Of a DNA stretch of 8,127 nucleotides, positions 1 to 5,764 are shown one piece after another. The translations under genes were made by a program, and so were the position numbers. The notes beneath the pieces are model-generated. The model did not search any database. It saw only the letters and a program-made list of their open reading frames with translations, and had not been told where the DNA came from. The stretch spans positions 1-8,127 of the forward strand of contig JAEZIW010000161.1 in assembly GCA_023436525.1 (NCBI GenBank). The letters run 5' to 3'. The DNA comes from Bacillota bacterium. GTDB taxonomy: Bacteria > Bacillota > Clostridia > Christensenellales > SZUA-584. How positions within the stretch are numbered: position 1 is the stretch's first letter; every line of letters begins with the position of its first letter.

Positions 1-24
1 CTGTCACCCCGACCACTTATCAAG

Positions 25-55
25 GCTCGGTTGAAGCAATTCAGCCGGGTTTTTT
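25..55 (+). terminator. Intrinsic terminator, repeat copy 1
   Basis: The arms 25-35 and 40-50 pair over 11 positions (three of them G-U) around a GCAA tetraloop of the GNRA type. A run of six T residues (50-55) follows, which is a textbook intrinsic terminator on the plus strand. It would end a plus-strand gene lying before the window. The same 31 bases recur exactly at 1207-1237, and the match extends left to 37 bases with one mismatch (position 24 versus 1206). Confidence 0.85.
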
Positions 56-143
56 GTTATCACTTCATAAAGAAGAAAGAATTAAAAATGTGCATGGTAG
101 AAAAAATGCTTTTTAGAAAGGTTTTAACACAACCAGCCTGGAA

Positions 144-173
144 TTGACAGAATAACAGAATATATATTACTAT
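144..173 (+). promoter_or_regulatory. Candidate sigma-A promoter of the DUF4261 gene
   Basis: A perfect TTGACA -35 box lies at 144-149. After 18 bases comes TACTAT (168-173), a 4/6 match to TATAAT. The region is AT-rich and no other gene start competes for it. Transcription would begin near 180, giving an untranslated leader of about 90 bases that contains a 12-bp inverted repeat (173-184 and 234-245). The -35 box is strong and the -10 box only fair. Confidence 0.5.
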
Positions 174-245
174 AAATTATGTTAATAAATATTCTTGTCA
201 GCTACGGGCGTGTTTAATTAATAGTTATATTAATAACATAATTTA
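173..245. repeat. 12-bp inverted repeat in the DUF4261 leader
   Basis: TAAATTATGTTA at 173-184 is the exact reverse complement of TAACATAATTTA at 234-245, with 49 bases between. The left arm abuts the predicted -10 box and the right arm ends 10 bases before the ribosome binding site. It could be a two-site operator or a leader RNA stem, but AT-rich inverted repeats also arise by chance. Confidence 0.4.
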
Positions 246-254
246 AAAAAATGG

Positions 255-261
255 TAGGCGG
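255..261 (+). promoter_or_regulatory. Ribosome binding site fixing the DUF4261 start
   Basis: TAGGCGG at 255-261 lies 7 bases before the ATG at 269. The in-frame ATG at 251 overlaps this site and has only A-rich sequence in front of it, so 269 is the better start. Confidence 0.6.
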
Positions 262-268
262 TACTGTA

Positions 269-1063
269 ATGAATTTTGGAAAGCTTTTCAAAAAGAAAGA
301 GAAGGAAAACGAAAATAGTAAAAACCTCTTGTCTTTTGTGCTTTTATCCCAAGCTTATTTCGATAAAGACGAATTTATTGCTAATCTAAAATCAGAATGG
401 GATATTGATGTTGATGTTGAAGTTGAAGTTACTGAGCAAAACGATATACTAATATTTGAGACGGATGGAATGCGTGCCACTGTTGGGTTAATGCCCGGCC
501 CAATTCCAAACGGTGAAGCTGAACAGGCTGCCGCTGCAAATTATCTATGGACAGAAGCCATCAATGTGACAAAGAGCCATGTTGCACACCTGCTTGTTTC
601 AGTTATACCTATTGATAATGATGTGGTGGAGGCAGGAAAACTTCTTGTGAAGTTATGTGATATATGTTTAATTGATAAATGCACAATAGGGGTTTATACA
701 GCCGGAACAGTTTTTGAACCTGAGTTTTATCGAGATGTAGCAGCGTTAATGAGCTCGAGAGAATTGCCGATTTTCAATTGGGTCTATGTAGGACTGCGAA
801 GAGTAAAAGAAGGCATTATAAGTGGATATACTTATGGACTAAAAGATTTCGGCAAGGACGAAATTGAGATAATCGGGACACGGGCTTCATTTGATGAATT
901 GCGGATGTTTTTGTACAATATCGCATCCTATGTTATTGAAAGCAATGTGATTCTACGGGACGGGGAAACAATAGGTTTTACAGCGGATGAGAAACTTCCT
1001 ATTCAACGTTCCAAGGGTATAAACCTTGATGGCGAAACGTTAAAGATTGGATATAAGAATTAA
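269..1063 (+). CDS. DUF4261 domain-containing protein
   Basis: A protein of 264 residues from the ATG at 269. An ATG at 251 would add six residues but lacks a ribosome binding site. The N-terminus is short, lysine-rich and charged (about residues 1-18), with no signal peptide or membrane span, so the protein is probably cytosolic. The rest matches what I recall of the DUF4261 family: a GPIPNGEAE segment (78-86), ANYLWTEA (90-97), GVYTAGTVFEPEFY (141-154), LPIFNWVYVGL (167-177), SGYTYGLKDFGKDEIE (185-200) and a C-terminal DGETIGF...EKLPI block (231-245). The length is typical of the family and the gene looks intact. An acidic run, DVDVEVEV (47-54), comes from short GATGTT/GAAGTT codon repeats. 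The family has no established biochemical role and I assign none. The gene stands alone, is visibly AT-richer than genes further right, and is bracketed by two identical terminators, which suggests a recently acquired or rearranged block. Confidence 0.85.
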   Translation: MNFGKLFKKKEKENENSKNLLSFVLLSQAYFDKDEFIANLKSEWDIDVDVEVEVTEQNDILIFETDGMRATVGLMPGPIPNGEAEQAAAANYLWTEAINVTKSHVAHLLVSVIPIDNDVVEAGKLLVKLCDICLIDKCTIGVYTAGTVFEPEFYRDVAALMSSRELPIFNWVYVGLRRVKEGIISGYTYGLKDFGKDEIEIIGTRASFDELRMFLYNIASYVIESNVILRDGETIGFTADEKLPIQRSKGINLDGETLKIGYKN

Positions 1064-1070
1064 GGTTGGG

Positions 1071-1193
1071 AGTTTAGCTTTATAACATGTGTGAAGCTAA
1101 ACTTGTTGAGTGATATACCCACACTGGGGCTTTTGCTACCCGTTCTTTTCCACAAAACGGGCAATAATTAAAGCATATCAACCCAGTTATGCT
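1071..1193 (+). other. Series of stem-loops after the DUF4261 gene
   Basis: The 143-base gap between the DUF4261 stop and the terminator holds several perfect inverted repeats. They are a 10-bp stem 1071-1080/1094-1103 (AGTTTAGCTT and its complement, 13-base loop), a 6-bp stem 1139-1144/1156-1161 (CCCGTT/AACGGG), and a 6-bp stem 1172-1177/1188-1193 (AGCATA/TATGCT). A small CCCA/TGGG hairpin near 1118-1128 is followed by GCTTTT. None of these has a long T tract, so the true terminator is the next hairpin at 1207. This could be a structured 3' UTR or a small RNA; no known RNA family was recognised. Confidence 0.4.
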
Positions 1194-1206
1194 AGACGCG
1201 ATCAAA

Positions 1207-1237
1207 GCTCGGTTGAAGCAATTCAGCCGGGTTTTTT
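1207..1237 (+). terminator. Intrinsic terminator, repeat copy 2
   Basis: This is base-for-base the same 31-bp hairpin as at 25-55: an 11-position stem (1207-1217 with 1222-1232), a GCAA loop and six T residues. It ends transcription of the DUF4261 gene. It lies 15 bases past the stop of the convergent minus-strand transglutaminase-like gene. Read on the minus strand the hairpin is followed only by TTTGAT, so it may serve that gene weakly as well. Confidence 0.85.
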
Positions 1238-1252
1238 ATTTTGAACCCACAC

Positions 1253-2302
1253 TTAGAGACCCTTACGGTAAATGTCATCGAACCGGCTGTCGGTGCAGTT
1301 TGTGCGCTCATTTCCGTCAATCAAGGCATCCGCGCGACAATAACTCTCAGCCGAACCGTGATTCGTGGCTTGCGCGGCTGCATCGCTCATTGCGAAAAAG
1401 TATCGGAAAGCATAATCGCCGGTTGACTGCCACGTGGTATCCACATGATAAGGAGTGCCGTTCAGCCAGATCACATTCCATTCGTGGTCGTATTGGCCGC
1501 CGCTATACAGCCAGCATTCATAACCGGCCTGCCACATCAAGTACTGATACATCTCGGAATAGGTCTGGCAATAGGCTGTGTGTGCTGTGAAGGCGTCATA
1601 CAAGCACAGCTTCATATCATCGCTGTAACGAAGCGTCAACACCACATAATCGAACAGCTCGCCAGCCGTCCGCTCGGTATCTGAGACATCCATGACATAT
1701 CTGTCGAAAATTTCGGTGACGTTTTGCCGGAAAGCATCCACCTCAAGCAGATAAGCGTCCCGATCTGCCACGGAGGGGGAATCTTGCTCCCATCCGTAAT
1801 GTATCGTGAGAATACCTGTTTTCTCATCGAATGAAAACGGCCCTGTATTGTTGTAATAATGCGCGTCATACAGCAGCGCCCGTGCCGGGAAGGTCAACTG
1901 AACGGGGCGGCGAAGCTGCTCCCATTCCTTTTGTGTGGCAATGGCCGATAGCTGCACGCTGCTCTCGCCATTGTACAGCGCGGTGATAATATTGCGGTAG
2001 TCCGTCTCCCAGTTCTCCTGAAAAAAATCTTTGATATACTGCGGCAGCAGTACCTCCTGAAAAGCCCAGCTTGGTTCTTCCTGTGGCGTTGGCTCGGCGG
2101 CTGACGGTGCAGATGCTTCATGGGTCTGCTCTTCAGCGGTGCCGGAAACGGTGCCGACAGCGCTCGGATTAACCGATTGCCTGTTTGGCTCATGCAGCTG
2201 CGTGATCAGCAAAACAGCCGCCATAACAGCCAGCAAAACACCACCTGACCACAAAATCAGTATTTTGGCGCGGTTTTGTCGGTTTTGCTGCGTCGTCTGC
2301 AT
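1253..2302 (-). CDS. Membrane-anchored transglutaminase-like protein
   Basis: A protein of 349 residues from the ATG at 2302. A GTG at 2341 would add 13 residues but has no ribosome binding site. One hydrophobic span (about 14-35) follows a short basic N-terminus, so the protein should be anchored with its bulk outside. A low-complexity Pro/Glu/Ser/Ala linker (about 40-78) leads to the extracellular part. The C-terminal half carries a transglutaminase-core (papain-like) signature: Cys245 in TAYCQTYSEMYQYL, His273 in YDHEWNVIWLNG and Asp288 in YHVDTTW, in the order and spacing of the Cys-His-Asp triad. Family members cleave or crosslink peptide substrates; the substrate here is unknown. The stretch 80-200 resembles no domain I know. 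The gene converges on the DUF4261 gene and diverges from the CPBP gene, so it is probably transcribed alone. No convincing promoter was found for it. Confidence 0.85.
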   Translation of the reverse strand: MQTTQQNRQNRAKILILWSGGVLLAVMAAVLLITQLHEPNRQSVNPSAVGTVSGTAEEQTHEASAPSAAEPTPQEEPSWAFQEVLLPQYIKDFFQENWETDYRNIITALYNGESSVQLSAIATQKEWEQLRRPVQLTFPARALLYDAHYYNNTGPFSFDEKTGILTIHYGWEQDSPSVADRDAYLLEVDAFRQNVTEIFDRYVMDVSDTERTAGELFDYVVLTLRYSDDMKLCLYDAFTAHTAYCQTYSEMYQYLMWQAGYECWLYSGGQYDHEWNVIWLNGTPYHVDTTWQSTGDYAFRYFFAMSDAAAQATNHGSAESYCRADALIDGNERTNCTDSRFDDIYRKGL

Positions 2303-2307
2303 GATCG

Positions 2308-2314
2308 TTCCTTC
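2308..2314 (-). promoter_or_regulatory. Ribosome binding site fixing the transglutaminase-like start
   Basis: The minus strand reads GAAGGAA across 2314-2308, five bases before the ATG at 2302. The upstream in-frame GTG at 2341 is preceded by ACCCTTGTC, which shows no such site. Confidence 0.65.
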
Positions 2315-2381
2315 GTCTTGCGTGATAATCAATACTACCACACGACAAGGGTTTTATATAGGTCTGGCTGCGGCTGTTTGT

Positions 2382-2410
2382 TTGCCTTCGCCGTGCTTGT
2401 GTTATATATT
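2382..2410 (+). promoter_or_regulatory. Promoter of the CPBP protease gene
   Basis: TTGCCT at 2382-2387 and TATATT at 2405-2410 are separated by exactly 17 bases, a good match to the sigma-A consensus. Transcription would start near 2417, leaving a short leader with the ribosome binding site GTGAGGA at 2428-2434. It lies in the 137-base divergent gap between the two minus/plus genes. Confidence 0.6.
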
Positions 2411-2439
2411 GAAAAGCATACGCAAACGTGAGGAATTCA

Positions 2440-3173
2440 ATGAAAAAAGCACTCGTTTTTATAATTGTCTTATTCTCGGTGAATATCATCTCACTGGCCG
2501 CAAGGCTGGCATCCGAATGCATTGATTATTCGTTTATATCGAATAACGCCATGCGGCAGCTTTTCTATCAGTTTGTTACCTATACAATGCAATTTGCGCT
2601 GACTGTTGTTGTAATAAAGCTTTTTGCGGCCAAGCGGCTGCGGGCTTTAACTTGGAGAACCGCTCGCAAAGTATGAAGTCGCTTCGGCATTTCATGCTCG
2701 TATGGACGGGCGTGTTGCTTGTGTTTTATACGCTGGCGCTGCTGCTTATCCCGTCGTTTTTGGATTACCTAAAGAGCTTTTGCCCGCCGGATTTGCACTA
2801 TGGCGTGAAAAACGTTGTTGGCGGCTCGGTTCTGGCCGGGCTGTGTGAGGAACCGCTGTTTCGCGGTTTTGCGGTGCTGGTGCTCGCCAAGCATTGGCAG
2901 GGTGCTTTTCGAATCGGCAGATTCCGGTTGTCTCATGTGTCGCTGCTGTCGGGCTTTATTTTCATGACGGCGCATGTGGGGTTCAGCATTGTGCCGCACT
3001 TCGAGATCACGCATGTTGACGCGCTGCAGCTCACGTATACGTTTGTTTTGGGCGTTGTGTGGACAACGGTGTTTGAAAAAACGAAAAGTTTACTGGCGCC
3101 GGTGGCATCGCATATCTGGGCGAATTTTATCCAGTATGCGTTTGGGTATGTGGCTGTGTATATGCTGATGTAA
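2440..3173 (+). pseudogene. CPBP-family intramembrane protease, frameshifted
   Basis: Two overlapping reading frames together make one CPBP (CAAX protease and bacteriocin-processing) membrane protein. The first frame starts at ATG 2440 (site AGGA at 2431-2434; a GTG at 2428 lies inside that site) and encodes two membrane spans, up to KRLR at 2632-2643. It then runs out of frame to a TGA at 2674-2676. The second frame resumes as GFNLENRSQSMK from 2643, the usual linker before the third span in this family, and continues to the TAA at 3171. It carries all the catalytic motifs: EEPLFRG (the EExxxR motif, encoded near 2847-2867), FMTAH (FxxxH, near 2961-2975) and SHIWANF (near 3108-3128). Joining the frames needs one extra base around 2643. 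No classic slippery heptamer is present, so a one-base deletion or a sequencing error is likeliest. If intact, it would be a glutamate/histidine metal-dependent protease in the membrane, of roughly 240 residues, normal for the family. Confidence 0.8.
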
Positions 3174-3205
3174 ATGTGCTGATAGTCATGGTTTTTGATA
3201 TGATG

Positions 3206-3218
3206 AGGCTCGGTTGAA
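3206..3218 (+). repeat. Half copy of the repeated terminator
   Basis: AGGCTCGGTTGAA here equals bases 23-35 exactly, that is, the left arm of the terminator at 25-55. The loop and the right arm are missing, and the next bases (ATATAAAACC) can pair only over four positions. It therefore cannot work as the full terminator and may be a degraded or truncated third copy, 33 bases after the CPBP stop. Confidence 0.45.
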
Positions 3219-3259
3219 ATATAAAACCAGTTTATTGCAATTTCGCAGGTGCAGCCGTA

Positions 3260-3322
3260 ATGGCAAAGAAGAAGAAGGAAGTGGGCCATTTATATATGGT
3301 TTGTTATATTGTAATTTATTGA
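3260..3322 (+). other. Possible 20-codon ORF in the intergenic gap
   Basis: An ATG at 3260 opens a short frame, MAKKKKEVGHLYMVCYIVIY, ending at TGA 3320-3322. The lysine-rich opening resembles the start of a real gene, but the ribosome binding site is poor (AGGT about 9 bases upstream). The codons overlap a 6-bp inverted repeat (AATGGC 3259-3264, GCCATT 3285-3290) with a purine-rich loop. It could be a remnant, a leader peptide or chance. The rest of the gap 3174-3448 holds an AT palindrome (3312-3327), an isolated TATAAT (3368-3373) without a good -35 box, and nothing else I can support. Confidence 0.15.
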
Positions 3323-3448
3323 AATTATATGTAGGGATTGATATACTGTTGCAAAAGGAATGATATCTATAATGCGACGGCAGCACTCGAATTATAATAA
3401 ACCGTTATCTGCGCATCGGGACTCAATAAATATGGAGGAACAAGTAGC

Positions 3449-4924
3449 ATGATTAAAAGAAAACATGAGACCGCTATTCCTATTGAACATTCCGAAGTGT
3501 TGGCCATAACCCACATCAATATCATTGATGTTTTGCAGAAAACTGTTCATGAGAACAGTACGATAATTTGTAACGGCGGAAAGATAGATAAAATCGGCCC
3601 TGCCGAAGCTGTTCCAATTCCTGATAATGCAAAAGTCTTAGAGCTGTCAGGACGGTATATCATACCGGGATTGATTGATGCGCATGTTCATCTTGCCCAC
3701 CCGGGTGTTGACGATTACGGCAGAATCAGTACGGAATCGATGATAAAGAAGTATCTAAGGCATTCGCTCTTAACGTTAAAATCCGGTGTCACAACAGTAA
3801 GAAATATGCCCGGCTCTTTTGGTTACAGTATTTTAAAGTTCAGGGATCAAGTTAACGAGGGGACATACATCGGTCCCCGCATCTTCGCAAGCGGCCCCGC
3901 ATTATCAGCACCATACGGTTATTTTAGTATTAAAAGATTTATTCCAGCCCCTGCGGCTTTATTGTCTCTTCTTAGTGTTATTTTTGGTGCTCATGGATTA
4001 TCTATTGATGTCGACAATCCGCAAGACGTGCCGGAGATTATTCAAAAGCTAAAAAAGGCCGGTGTAGATTTTATTAAAACCACCACGCCGGGATCTTATC
4101 TGTCGTTGGTTGAAAATGATCCCGGGAGTCGGGAGTTTTATATCAAAAGAAAGGTTGATCCCCGGCTGCTTGATGCAGGTATGAAGCCGGAGGTATTGAA
4201 AGCCATCGTAAAATGCGCTCATGACGAAGGATTGAAAATATCCGCGCATTCAATCTGTCTGCCTGCGGGTATTCAACAAGCAGTTGAAGCAGGTGTCGAC
4301 AGCATCGAGCATACGCCGCTCGGATTGATTGACGAGGTAACATTCAAACGAATGAAAGAAAACGGAGTCTACTGGGCTCCTACGGCATACTGTTTTAAAC
4401 ATTGGGCGGATTTAATAGAAAACCCCGACTTGTTCAACAGAGAAGAAATGAAAGAAGCCATACCGGAACCCTATCATTCTTTAGGCAGAAGGGCTTTGGA
4501 AAAGCAAAGAGAAGCCATAAAATCGGGTGCAGATCCGATGTGGGCGAAGTTTTATGCCGAGATGTCTAATTATAAGCAACAGTATTTTCCTGTTAACTTC
4601 GATAATGCTATTAAATCCGGCGTAAAAATTGTAGCGGGGGTAGACGCGGGAATGGGCGGCGCAGGGTACGTTCCCCATGGATTTCTTTACAAAGAACTTG
4701 AGTTATTCGTGGACTATGGAATGGATGAATATGAAGCCATTCGAACCGCAACGGTAAATGCTGCGGAGCTATTAGGCGCTGCTGACGAGCTCGGAAGTAT
4801 AGATCTGGGCAAAAATGCTGATTTAGTAATCCTGCGCGCCAATCCGCTTAAGAATATATCGGATTTGCAGCAAGTTGAGCACGTTATTAAAGACGGAAAA
4901 ATTGTATACAGCGGTCAACAATAA
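3449..4924 (+). CDS. Amidohydrolase family metal-dependent hydrolase
   Basis: A protein of 491 residues. ATG 3449 follows TGGAGGAA at 3433-3440 by 8 bases. This is a complete amidohydrolase of the imidazolonepropionase-like/Xaa-Pro dipeptidase-like branch. It has an N-terminal beta-sandwich part (about 15-70), the GLIDAHVHL metal motif with His79 and His81, Lys210 in DFIKTTT (the position of the carboxylated bridging lysine), His267 in ISAHSI, His288 in SIEHTP and Asp399 in VAGVDAG. After the barrel the chain returns to the sandwich with the family's typical end, GSIDLGKNADLVIL (449-462) followed by VIKDGKIVYSG. All expected metal ligands are present, so it should be active, probably with two metal ions, hydrolysing an amide or cyclic amide bond in the cytosol; there is no signal peptide. 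The substrate cannot be told from sequence. It is probably transcribed alone: the flavodoxin gene starts 220 bases later. It is somewhat AT-richer than the genes beyond 5700. Confidence 0.9.
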   Translation: MIKRKHETAIPIEHSEVLAITHINIIDVLQKTVHENSTIICNGGKIDKIGPAEAVPIPDNAKVLELSGRYIIPGLIDAHVHLAHPGVDDYGRISTESMIKKYLRHSLLTLKSGVTTVRNMPGSFGYSILKFRDQVNEGTYIGPRIFASGPALSAPYGYFSIKRFIPAPAALLSLLSVIFGAHGLSIDVDNPQDVPEIIQKLKKAGVDFIKTTTPGSYLSLVENDPGSREFYIKRKVDPRLLDAGMKPEVLKAIVKCAHDEGLKISAHSICLPAGIQQAVEAGVDSIEHTPLGLIDEVTFKRMKENGVYWAPTAYCFKHWADLIENPDLFNREEMKEAIPEPYHSLGRRALEKQREAIKSGADPMWAKFYAEMSNYKQQYFPVNFDNAIKSGVKIVAGVDAGMGGAGYVPHGFLYKELELFVDYGMDEYEAIRTATVNAAELLGAADELGSIDLGKNADLVILRANPLKNISDLQQVEHVIKDGKIVYSGQQ

Positions 4925-4926
4925 AC

Positions 4927-4968
4927 GCAATCGATATAAAATGATACGGTTGCCCATTTCTTTGTTTG
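4927..4968 (+). terminator. Weak hairpin after the amidohydrolase gene
   Basis: GCAATCG (4927-4933) pairs with CGGTTGC (4947-4953) over 7 positions, one of them G-U, around a 13-base AT-rich loop. A T-rich but interrupted tract (CCATTTCTTTGTTT) follows. It starts three bases after the stop codon and may act as a weak intrinsic terminator. Confidence 0.35.
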
Positions 4969-5031
4969 CGGGATTAAGTCGTTTTGATATGACTGTTTAT
5001 GTTTTATTAATACAATGTCCGTATATATTTA

Positions 5032-5113
5032 TTCTAGGCGACACATGGGCCGCGATAGGCGAACTTTATATAATATGTGCCCGCTATGTCACCGTTTTTA
5101 TGCTATCCTAGAA
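5032..5113. repeat. Nested inverted repeats upstream of the flavodoxin gene
   Basis: Three pairs of arms nest in the same order: TTCTAGG 5032-5038 with CCTAGAA 5107-5113, GACA 5040-5043 with TGTC 5087-5090, and GGGC 5047-5050 with GCCC 5079-5082. A TATAAT hexamer (5069-5074) sits in the centre and could be the -10 box of the flavodoxin promoter, although the matching -35 region (around TGGGCC) is poor. The 220-base gap otherwise contains only the weak hairpin at 4927 and the ribosome binding site at 5133. Either an operator or a leader RNA structure is possible. Confidence 0.35.
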
Positions 5114-5132
5114 GGTAAATATAAAATTGCTT

Positions 5133-5137
5133 GGAGG
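5133..5137 (+). promoter_or_regulatory. Ribosome binding site fixing the flavodoxin start
   Basis: GGAGG at 5133-5137 lies 7 bases before the ATG at 5145. An in-frame TTG at 5127 is upstream of this site and cannot use it. Confidence 0.75.
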
Positions 5138-5144
5138 AAGTCAG

Positions 5145-5678
5145 ATGGGGAAAACTGCGGTTATCTACAAAACCAAATACGGCTCAACAAAAAAATACGC
5201 GCAGTGGATCGCCTCCGCACTGAACGCGGACTTGTTCGATGTCTCTAAAGTCAACGCGCAAACCCTTGCGCCGTATCAAACCATTATTCTCGGCGGCGGC
5301 CTCTATGCCAGCGGCATCCTCGGCTCAGAAATCATCACAAAGAACTTTAATTTGTTGACAGGCAAAAACCTCATAGTCTTCACCGTCGGCCTCGCAAACC
5401 CCAAGCTCACCGATTACACCGCCATCATCGAGAAGAACTTCTCGGAGGATATCAGAAGCGCAATCAAGGTATTTCACTTGCGGGGCGCGATGGACTACAA
5501 GAACATTAACTTAAAGCACAAGGCCATGATGGCGCTGCTTATCAAAAAGGTCGGCAAGATCGACGAGAAAGATCGGGACGATGAAATCAACCAGATGCTC
5601 GATACCTACGGGAAAACAGTAGACTTTACGGACGAAGCCTCCATTGCCGAGCTGGTTGGTTACTGTCAGGCGCTGTAA
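5145..5678 (+). CDS. Flavodoxin domain-containing protein
   Basis: A protein of 177 residues. It begins with a beta strand (KTAVIYKT, 3-10) running into the FMN-phosphate loop TKYGSTKKYA (10-19), as in flavodoxins and HemG-type protoporphyrinogen oxidases (the Flavodoxin_5-like group). A second glycine-rich loop, ILGGGLYASGI (48-58), and a third, FTVGLANP (79-86), sit where the isoalloxazine ring is held. No membrane span or signal peptide is seen, so it should be a cytosolic FMN-binding electron carrier or small oxidoreductase. The C-terminal half (about 100-177) is more variable and lysine-rich. The substrate or redox partner is unknown; no haem-synthesis gene is nearby, so I do not call it hemG. 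It is probably transcribed alone, from the 220-base gap in front of it, and ends at the strong hairpin at 5706. Confidence 0.88.
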   Translation: MGKTAVIYKTKYGSTKKYAQWIASALNADLFDVSKVNAQTLAPYQTIILGGGLYASGILGSEIITKNFNLLTGKNLIVFTVGLANPKLTDYTAIIEKNFSEDIRSAIKVFHLRGAMDYKNINLKHKAMMALLIKKVGKIDEKDRDDEINQMLDTYGKTVDFTDEASIAELVGYCQAL

Positions 5679-5705
5679 TACGAAAAAACGCACTCTGCCA
5701 ATAAG

Positions 5706-5743
5706 AAAAGCCGCTGCCGGTTCTTTAACCCGCTGCGGCTTTT
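5706..5743. terminator. Bidirectional intrinsic terminator
   Basis: AAAAGCCGC (5706-5714) pairs perfectly with GCGGCTTTT (5735-5743). Inside, after a mismatch, two more pairs form, then another mismatch, then GGTT/AACC around a CTTT loop. A-run and T-run flank the stem on both sides, so it works in both directions. It serves the flavodoxin gene (stop 5678) on plus and the NlpC/P60 gene (stop 5765) on minus, which converge here. Confidence 0.9.
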
Positions 5744-5764
5744 GTGCATATTATAGGAAGGAAT

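Noticed and set aside
1166..1237. Integron attC-like or tRNA-like element near the second terminator
   Set aside because: GTTATGC at 1187 does not fit the GTTRRRY core, no matching RYYYAAC partner exists, and no T-loop GTTCRA with a cloverleaf could be drawn.
1189..1684. Open plus-strand frames at 1189-1590, 1241-1426 and 1445-1684
   Set aside because: They lie antisense to the transglutaminase-like gene, have no ribosome binding site or recognisable domain, and one overlaps the terminator hairpin.
2339..2341. GTG at 2341 as the start of the transglutaminase-like gene
   Set aside because: It has no ribosome binding site, whereas ATG 2302 has GAAGGAA at proper spacing and puts the membrane span close to the N-terminus.
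2632..2660. Programmed -1 frameshifting in the CPBP gene
   Set aside because: In the zero frame there is no X XXY YYZ heptamer (the nearest, T TTA ACT, does not fit) and no evident downstream pseudoknot or upstream stimulator; a deletion or sequencing error is simpler.
2933..3386. Minus-strand frames at 2933-3289 and 3186-3386
   Set aside because: They run opposite the CPBP gene or through AT-rich spacer, with no start signal and no recognisable motif.
4875..5248. Plus-strand frames at 4875-5111 and 5015-5248
   Set aside because: They overlap the end of the amidohydrolase or the start of the flavodoxin gene in another frame, with no ribosome binding site and no family resemblance.
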